From Amoebophrya sp. AT5.2 (taxonomy: Eukaryota; Sar; Dinophyceae; Syndiniales; Amoebophryaceae): a stretch of DNA of 16,307 nt. How positions within the stretch are numbered: the first letter of the stretch is position 1; the number at the start of each line of letters is the position of its first letter. The stretch spans positions 1 to 16,307 of the forward strand of contig RXOD01005037.1 in the NCBI GenBank assembly GCA_005223375.1, given 5' to 3'. Of this stretch, positions 10,010-16,307 are shown one piece after another. The notes under the pieces were generated by a model that was given only the letters and a program-made list of their open reading frames with translations, searched no databases and had not been told where the DNA came from. The position numbers and the translations under genes are program-made.

Positions 10010-10837
10010 TGCGTTTCGCAATGTTCGCGATCACATGAGAAGCATGCTCGTCATGCTGGTAGATAGTTGAGCGGAGAGGGGGGCGGGAAAGGGGCGACGC
10101 GGTGAAGAGAAGGAGGGAGAGGGAGCTGGTGAAAATCGAACCGATAGAAATCACGCGGGCGAGGCCCGCCATGCCACTGACAGCACAGGAAGAAAACAGA
10201 AACCGAGGCAGGAAAAGAGCAGCGCGGGAAATCTAAGGCGTCAGCGCCGCAAGATTACCATCGTCAGACGTATTAAACGTGATTTGTAAGTAAAGACTTC
10301 TTTGATAAAGAACAAAATAGTGTGGTGAAGGTGATCTAGCACGCCCCTGAGATTCGTTGAAAACGAAAAGCATACGAACGTTGTAGTCGTCAGAACACGG
10401 AGCGAAAGAGAAAGTCTCTTTGCAAGAATATCCCCCTTTGCTTCTTGATCATGTAACAATTCAGTTTGGTTGTAGAAGGAAAAGAATACAAATCCAATCA
10501 GATGCGACGACGGCTCCGGTGCAAGGCCAGGGGCTGGCTCTACTGTTCGTCTAGTGCCACCCGTGTTCGCTGACATTTTTGCATTTTTCATCATTCTTCT
10601 AGTCGGAGACGTGCACTCGCGGGGGCTCAGAGTACCCTGACGCTGATGCGCGCACTTTCAGACTTTCTGTGGGTAAGTACTGTTCGTGCTCGCTCTTGCT
10701 GGATAGATCTCCACTACTATACTTAAAAAAAAAAACATACAGTGAAAGACGTCGTGAAAAAAGTTTTTACGTCCAGCAGGAGCTAAAAGCGGTAGGCCAG
10801 CACTTCCTTGCACTGACTTCATCAACTTTCGCGAAAG
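10010..10837. other. Intergenic region and possible 5' UTR of COX17
   Basis: No gene seen. A purine-rich stretch spans about 10072-10130. Two small GC hairpins follow: GCGGGC-GAG-GCCCGC (10155-10169) and GGCG-TCAG-CGCC (about 10231-10242). A run of 11 A lies at 10725-10735. A strong GTAAGT donor-like site sits at 10673-10678, the best consensus donor in the neighbourhood. It could begin a 5' UTR intron of COX17 ending at one of several AGs before 10838, but nothing in the sequence decides this. Confidence 0.45.
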
Positions 10838-11086
10838 ATGGGTAATTCCTCATCGTCGGCCGGCGCCGGATCTGTGGGGGATTGCACAACAGTCAACGCG
10901 GCAGGCAAGAAAATCTGCTGCGTGTGCAAGGAAACGAAAGCAGTACGCGACGAATGTGTGGTACGCAACGGCGAGGAGAGGTGCCAGCAGTTCATCGACG
11001 CACACGACCGATGTCTGCGACAGGAAGGCTTCACGGTCGAGAAAAGCAGTAATTCCGCTTCCTCGGGAGCGACTGGAGGGGCATGA
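10838..11086 (+). CDS. COX17: Cytochrome c oxidase copper chaperone COX17
   Basis: A small 82-aa protein. It carries the full COX17 signature: KKICCVCKETK with the copper-binding CC-x-C (C27, C28, C30), then the twin CX9C coiled-coil-helix pattern (C30-C40 and C49-C59), including RDECVV, GEERC and DAHDRCLRQEGF. In the family this protein sits in the mitochondrial intermembrane space, is oxidised on import by Mia40, and hands Cu(I) to Sco1 and Cox11 for cytochrome c oxidase assembly. Length is close to the usual 63-75 aa. The extra residues are a Ser/Gly-rich N-terminus and a Ser/Ala/Gly tail. The N-terminus MGNSSSS is a plausible N-myristoylation site (Gly2, Ser6), unusual for COX17. Single exon; start is the first ATG of the frame. 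Confidence 0.93.
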   Translation: MGNSSSSAGAGSVGDCTTVNAAGKKICCVCKETKAVRDECVVRNGEERCQQFIDAHDRCLRQEGFTVEKSSNSASSGATGGA

Positions 11087-11808
11087 ACTTGAACGCGCCC
11101 CCGCGTTAGAATGAAGCTATACACAGCAGTGAGCCACCGCCTCTGTGCAGCATCAGTTGCGTCGGTCTTCAGTTCAGAAGCGGTATAGTCAAGATGGCAG
11201 AGAAAAGTCTGAATCATCACGCACCCGCTGAGCGATGATAGACGATCCGCAAGGTCGAAATCCCCTTTGTTCATCCTGATGAGTACCGGACGCTTGGAAA
11301 CGTCGACTTCGATGAACTCAATACTCCTGATACTGATCCGTCTTTATCTCACGCTCGCTCTCAACGTCGGCGTCTACTATATCCTGTATCCGTTCCTTCC
11401 GTGAAATTTTCGCGTCCGGTTTCCGCCAGCAGCCCATCCGTTTATATTTATGATAGCCTATTACTTCTAGTAGCAACATGCTGGATGGGCCCGTCCCCGT
11501 GGTGTCCATGATCTTGTATAACCTTTACTGCAAAGTGAAAGTTCTTGGTTGCATAAATGACTCTGACTCTAACATTCATCATGACGCACGACTCTTCTCA
11601 TCTCTCTTTGACTCCATTGGAAACCCACAGCTGTCTGACGCGAAGCAATGTTGAGTTTTCTCATCCCCCATATTCCTGTCCCTTGTGTCATTCTGCAGTA
11701 TGAATAATCGAATGGTCGACGTAGACATGTGAGTGTATTCATCAAGCTCGACGATGTCCTCGCGGAGCGATTGCTACCACGATTCTCTCATGCTGAGCAG
11801 GCCACCGC
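11087..11808. other. Intergenic region between COX17 and NSF
   Basis: No gene supportable. Minus-strand frames (11274-10822, 11509-11318) are shadows or chance. A structured-looking element at 11269-11317 has some hammerhead-like features and is discussed among the findings. The final 30 bases have a pyrimidine-containing tract followed by CAG (11798-11800) shortly before the NSF ATG, which could be a splice or trans-splice acceptor. Confidence 0.5.
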
Positions 11809-14800
11809 ATGAGTAACAAAAAAAACGCGAAGGACCTTGAGCGCCTAGGGATAGGGAACCTTGCCGAAGACGCCAGTTTCGAAAGTCAGGGGCTCTTCAA
11901 GCCGACCGAATTTCTTCAGTCGCTCCCGGTTCCGGCGTGGCAAAAGAACAGGAGTGCTACGGATAGGTTCAGCGAAGCAAACCGGGACGACGAGGACACG
12001 TTTGGCCTTGGCAGCCTCCTCGGGAGCAGGAACAGTAGAGGCTCCGTAGGGCTCGACGAATTTCTCGGGGAGGATTCGGGCTTAGGCTCATCGCCCTCGT
12101 CGCACGACAAGAAAGTAAAGAAGGAACACAAGTCCTCATCTTCGTCGAAGTCCCAGCGTCCAGGTTCGCGTTCGCCGCGCGACCGCGAACGAGACCACGT
12201 CGACGGCCGGAGCCCGCACAAAAGCAACAGAAAGCGTTCGCCGAAGGAAAACAAGATGTCGGTCGGCCTACAGCTTCAACTGCACAAACTGAACGATAAA
12301 ACGCTCGCCTACACGAATCTGGCGTACGTAAATCCGTCGGACTTCAACCAGTTGGCGGGGAGGCAAGCAGGCCGGGGGGGTGTCTACATCTTTGTGAAAG
12401 ATGTGTACCCATTCAACCTGGCAGCACATCCGGAGGTGCCCGCGGGAAAAATCTACCTCAGCAGTGTACTAATTCTTGAAAGAAAACTAGATTTTTCTGC
12501 GAACTATACTTCTTCGCTCGTCTGCTTCTCAACAGTGCCTGAGGCGATTTTCTGACATCGAACAATATTGTGTGTGAATCACCGTCAACACCCATCAACC
12601 ACAGCTCCAGCGCGAATTCGCCCAGATCCCCCTCGACGCAGTCCTAAACGTCACGTCCTTCCCACCTTGCCGCCTGCGATTTCGTTCTCGGCGGAAGGAG
12701 TGAAGGACGCGACGTTGAGGACTGCGTCGAGGGGGGCTTGTTTGTCACTACTTCGTGCTCCGGGCCTTTCATTTTTACGCTGTTGCGACCTTCAGTGTGA
12801 CTTCAAGCCCGTTGTGGGGTGTTTTCGTGTGCTCTCTTCGCAGGATTGAAACTATGAAAGTGCTTGAGGCGATTTTCTGACATTGAACAATATTGTGTGT
12901 GAATCACCGTCAACACCCATCAACCACAGCTCCAGCGCGAATTCGCCCAGATCCCCCTCGACGCAGTCCTCAACGTCACGTCCTTCCCACCTTGCCGCCT
13001 GCGATTTCGTTCTCGGCGGAAGGAGTGAAGGACGCGACGTTGAGGACTGCGTCGAGGGGGGCTTGTTTGTCACTACTTCGTGCTCCGGGCCTTTCATTTT
13101 TACGCTGTTGCGACCTTCAGTGTGACTTCAAGCCCGTTGTGGGGTGTTTTCGTGTGCTCTCTTCGCAGGATTGAAACTATGAAAGTGCTTGAGGCGATTT
13201 TCTGACATTGAACAATGTTGTGTGTGAATCACCGTCAACACCCATCAACCACAGCTCCAGCGCGAATTCGCCCAGATCCCCCTCGACGCAGTCCTCAACG
13301 TCACGTCCTTCACTCCTTCCGCCGAGAACGAAATCGCAGGCGGTAAGGTGGTCGTCGACGTCATCGGCGGGGGCTCTTCCGCTTCCAGCTCTAGCGGAAG
13401 ACTCGATCTGGACACGAAGACCTTGCAGGAGATCCTGGCGCAAAACTACCGCGGTCAGCCCTTTGCGCGGGGCCAGATGTGCTGTGCGCGCTACGACAAG
13501 GTCGCGCTAAAGTTCACCTTTGTCGACGTGGAGAGCAAGGCCGACGTGATGAAATCCACCTCCGGACGGTCGATGTCTCCTCGCGGCGGCAACAGGGGCA
13601 GCTCCGTGTCGATTCTGTCCGCGAACGGGGTTGCGAACGTCGAGTTCAAGAACGGGCCGAGCCACACGACTAACATTCTCTCCTCCGACATGAAGCGGCA
13701 GAAGGTTTTCAAGGCGGACTTTAACTTCGGCGCGATGGGCATCGGCGGTTTGACCAGCGAGCTGGAGACCATTTTCCGCAAGGCTTTCGCTTCCCGGCTG
13801 TACCCGCCCGCGTTGATCAAGCAGATGGGCATCAAGCACGTCCGCGGCATGATGTTGTACGGGCCTCCCGGCACGGGCAAGACCACCATCGCGCGGCAGC
13901 TCGGGAAGTGTTTGCACGCGCGCGAGCCGGTGGTGAAGTCCGGGCCCGAGATGCTGAACATGTACGTGGGCGAGGGGGAGCGGCAGATTCGGGAGCTGTT
14001 CCAGGAGGCGGAGCAGGAGCAGGAGGCCGAGGGCGACAACTCGGAGCTGCACATCATCATCATCGACGAGATCGACGCGATCTGCAAGCAACGGGGCTCC
14101 TCCGCCGGCAGCTCCTCCACCATGGACAGCATGGTGAACCAGCTGCTCGCCAAGATCGACGGCGTGAACGCGCTGAACAACATCCTGCTGATCGGCATGA
14201 CCAACCGGCTGGACATGATCGACGAGGCGCTGCTGCGCCCGGGGCGGCTGGAGGTGAAGATGGAGATCGGCCTCGCGAACGAGAGCGGACGGCTCGAGAT
14301 CCTCCAGATCCACACGGAGCTGATGAAGAAATCGAAGCGGCTCGCAGCGGACGTGGACCTGCAGGAACTCGCGAAGATGACGAAGAACTACTCCGGGGCG
14401 GAGCTGGAGGGAATCGTGCGCGCGGCGGTCAGCTACTCGCTGGCGCGGAAGATCGACTTCAGCAACCTGGGGAAGGAGATGACGCAGGAAGAGATCAAGG
14501 ACATTGCGGTCACCCGAGCAGACTTCATCCGGGCGGTGGAAGAGGTAGTGCCGATCTACGGGGCCAGAGATGCAGACTTCAACCGCACAATCGAGTTCGG
14601 GATGATCGAGTACTCGAAGGACTTCACGCACCTGAGAAGAACGCTGCGGCTGCTGATCGGGCAGGTACAGCTACAGAAGTCTACAGTCATCGATAGCTAA
14701 TAGGATGCGTTGAGCATCGTGAGCTGAAGGTGAAGATGTGGTCGCGTGCTCGACGCTGTGCAGCGTCTAAAAAATCATATATCATTTCACGATAACACAC

Positions 14801-15698
14801 CAGGTTCGCGGGAACATCGACACAGTGAACTCGCCTCGGCAAGGCCCCGGAAGTGACGGTAAGCAGGCTGTAAATGCTGATGGTGCCACCGGGCTGCAAC
14901 TCTCGTCCGTTCTCCTTTCCGGACACCCGAAGAGCGGGAAGACCGCGCTGGCAGCGCATTTGGTAAAGGAGGCCAACTTCCCGTTCGTGCGCTTCCTCTC
15001 CGCGCAGAACTTCATCGGCATGGGCGAGCTGAGCAAAATGAACTACGTCAACAAGGTATTTATTTAAAACAAGTAGATGTAGGTCAGCTCCTTCCTTGCT
15101 TATTCCGATTCCTATCTATCCGAGGACAGCGACACAGCCTTAGCGTTGGCCGTAGGACGAGTTTTTTCCCTCAAATAAAATCTTCGCGCACTCTGAAGAG
15201 AATCCGAATACGACCTAACCCAAACTACAACGTCAGGTGTTCGAGGATGCTTACAAGACGGACATGTCTTGCATCATTGTTGACGACATTGAGGCGTTGA
15301 TGGAGTACGTTCCCATTGGGCAGCGTTTCTCGAACGTTATGTTTCAGGGCCTCAAGCAGCTGATCGCGAAGAAGCCGCCCGAAGGCCGGAAGTTGTTCAT
15401 CTTCGCGACCACCAATTCTCCCGAGTTCATCCACGCGTTCGATTTGGCCTCCGCCTTCAACTACAAGTTTGACGTGCCGGACCTGCGGAAAGAGGTGGAG
15501 AAAGAGGCCGTCCTAAAGGCGCAGGCTGGGTTCGACGAGGACCCAAAAGCCACGAAAGAGTGCGTGTCGGCGGCGAAGATGGACCTGGGCGTGAAGCGAC
15601 TCATCCTGAACGCAAAGCTGGCCAAGTTCAAGGCGGACACGGAAAACATATCGCTGGTGCAAGCCTTCTTGGAGACGCTCACGCTGGGGGGGTATTGA
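11809..15698 (+). CDS. NSF: N-ethylmaleimide-sensitive fusion protein (NSF/Sec18), four exons
   Basis: AAA+ ATPase that, with SNAP adaptors, takes apart SNARE complexes after membrane fusion. Exons 11809-12465, 13255-14664, 14804-15055 and 15237-15698 join in phase 0 at every junction, giving 926 aa (human ~744). Order: an atypical charged, Ser-rich extension (1-149); N domain from about M150 (LAYVNPSDFN; GKIYLSS joined to LQREFAQIPLD across intron 1); D1 domain with Walker A GPPGTGKT (422-429), Walker B IIIIDEID (D490, E491), GMTNR sensor region and LLRPGRLEVKMEIGL; D2 domain with GHPKSGKT (729-736) and SCIIVDDIEAL (D789, D790), then YVPIGQRFSN and GRKLFIFATTNS. Both nucleotide sites look intact, though D2 has DD where D1 has DE, as in other NSFs. 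Intron 1 (789 bp) is far longer than the others and is filled by tandem repeats; introns 2 and 3 are 139 and 181 bp. Identity is beyond reasonable doubt; the true N-terminus is less sure. Confidence 0.96.
12534..12858 (+). repeat. 325-bp tandem repeat, unit 1
   Basis: Begins AGTGCCTGAGGCG. It contains the NSF 3' splice-site region, the first 57-61 nt of exon 2, a 74-nt inverted piece of exon 2 (12662-12735) and ~120 bp of sequence not found elsewhere in the window outside these units. It differs from unit 2 at only three positions that I can find. Spliced in, it would reach a stop codon shortly after the break in homology. Confidence 0.93.
12662..12735 (-). repeat. 74-nt antisense copy of NSF exon 2, in unit 1
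   Basis: The reverse complement of 12662-12735 matches exon 2 positions 13278-13351 at 72 of 74 bases (one A/G and one T/C difference). Its last 34 nt (12702-12735) also pair with the sense arm 12628-12661 in the same unit, making a 34-bp foldback with a 40-nt loop. Confidence 0.9.
12859..13183 (+). repeat. 325-bp tandem repeat, unit 2
   Basis: Begins AGTGCTTGAGGCG and has the same structure as unit 1, with the inverted exon-2 piece at 12987-13060. The near-identity (about 99%) implies a recent duplication or ongoing homogenisation. Confidence 0.93.
12987..13060 (-). repeat. 74-nt antisense copy of NSF exon 2, in unit 2
   Basis: Same as the unit 1 copy, shifted by 325 bp; the sense arm is 12953-12986 and the antisense arm 13027-13060. 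On the sense pre-mRNA this is a second stretch able to pair with exon 2. Confidence 0.9.
13184..13311 (+). repeat. 325-bp tandem repeat, partial unit 3 running into the real exon
   Basis: The first 128 bp match unit 2 with a single change (CAATGTTG for CAATATTG). At 13312 the sequence departs from the repeat and continues as the genuine NSF exon 2. This is the only copy whose downstream frame stays open. Confidence 0.92.
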
Positions 15699-16307
15699 GC
15701 AGGAGGAGGTGGCTGATGTGTTGAGGACTGATTGCCGTCGAGCACAACGACCGCTTGCGCTTTTATCTCGACATGGACATCACGCGCCGACATCTGGCTG
15801 AGGAAGACATAGATATAAGAACTGAGACCGACCCATTTTGATTTTTTCAAAGGCAACAAAAAATCACTGCAAGCGCCCGTGGCAGTCGCGAATCGCGGCA
15901 TAAGCGTGCGAGAACTTATCAAGCTCACGCACCACGTCCACGACTATCGCTTCGACTCTTGAGGAAATCGAGGAGAGAGACTGGAGGCAAAGTCAGTGGG
16001 GAGAGAAAAGATATTCTCGAAGTGGATAGAAATATTGATTTAGGATCCAACGACCAACGTCAGATTCTTTCGACGTCGAGAGACTTCTTCTATGTATTTT
16101 TGTGCGTCCGTTTTCTAATTTCGTCGTCGTCCTCGCTTTTCTCCTCTTCGAATTCGTAGATATAGCTTGTGTCTTTCATCCTCGGTACCGGTAGGAGTGA
16201 TATATAAATTACACCATTCCTGATTCACTACGCCGCGCGTTATACATTCTTCACTACGTGGGCAGATCCTCCGGACCAGCGAGTGGCGCCACCACCACGG
16301 ATGTTGA
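15699..16307. other. 3' flank of NSF; no gene seen
   Basis: No recognisable coding region. A 66-codon frame (15959-16159) is low-complexity at its end (SSSSSLFSSSNS) and is probably chance. An AT-rich GATATATAAATTA stretch near 16198-16210 is TATA-like and could precede a gene beyond the window, but nothing confirms it. Confidence 0.5.

Larger units (their letters stand above)
12466..13254 (+). other. NSF intron 1, expanded by tandem repeats
   Basis: The donor is AGT|GTACTA and the productive acceptor is CCACAG|CTCCAG. Joining them restores the conserved NSF reading SS-LQREFAQIPLDAVLNV in phase 0. Identical acceptor sequence also occurs at 12600/12601 and 12925/12926 inside the intron. The first ~68 bases are unique; the rest is made of 325-bp repeat units. 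Confidence 0.88.

Noticed and set aside
12568..13174. Two identical-looking 93-codon frames inside NSF intron 1
   Set aside because: They are another frame of the 325-bp repeat units and begin at non-ATG codons; their similarity reflects the DNA repeat, not a protein family.

Overview
The window looks like nuclear DNA of a flagellated unicellular eukaryote. The recognisable proteins are eukaryotic (NSF, COX17, a probable axonemal CFAP77). Three of the six genes carry short spliceosomal introns, and genes are separated by roughly 0.7-1.2 kb. All six genes lie on the + strand, and most intron donors begin GTAC or GTAT instead of GTAAGT. One-directional gene arrays and weak donors would fit an alveolate of the dinoflagellate/syndinian type. 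That is a guess from style only: no marker in the window fixes the lineage.

Layout: 1-982 holds no gene I can support. 983-2833 is a six-exon gene for a CFAP77-like doublet-microtubule protein (302 aa if the model is right). 4065-5693 is a two-exon gene for mitochondrial glycine C-acetyltransferase (2-amino-3-ketobutyrate CoA ligase). 6500-7894 is an intronless HxxxD-type acyltransferase with an 11-bp hairpin just before its start codon. 8762-10009 is an intronless protein joining a J-like domain to what looks like the catalytically dead right half of a papain fold. 10838-11086 is COX17, the copper chaperone for cytochrome c oxidase. 11809-15698 is a four-exon gene for NSF, the SNARE-disassembly AAA+ ATPase, with an unusual basic, Ser-rich N-terminal extension. 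15699 to the end holds nothing I recognise.

The most unusual structure is in the first NSF intron. A 325-bp unit is present in two full copies plus a partial third. Each copy carries the intron's 3' splice site and the first 57 nt of NSF exon 2. In the two full copies the exon then breaks off into a 74-nt inverted segment that is antisense to exon 2 (72 of 74 positions match). The pre-mRNA should therefore hold two decoy truncated exons and two antisense arms ahead of the productive exon. This could be a structural accident, a poison-exon or dsRNA-based control, or an assembly artefact.

The genes are functionally unrelated housekeeping loci (cilium, threonine breakdown, acyl transfer, chaperone-like, copper delivery, vesicle fusion). 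The only loose shared theme is mitochondrial targeting of two products (GCAT and COX17).
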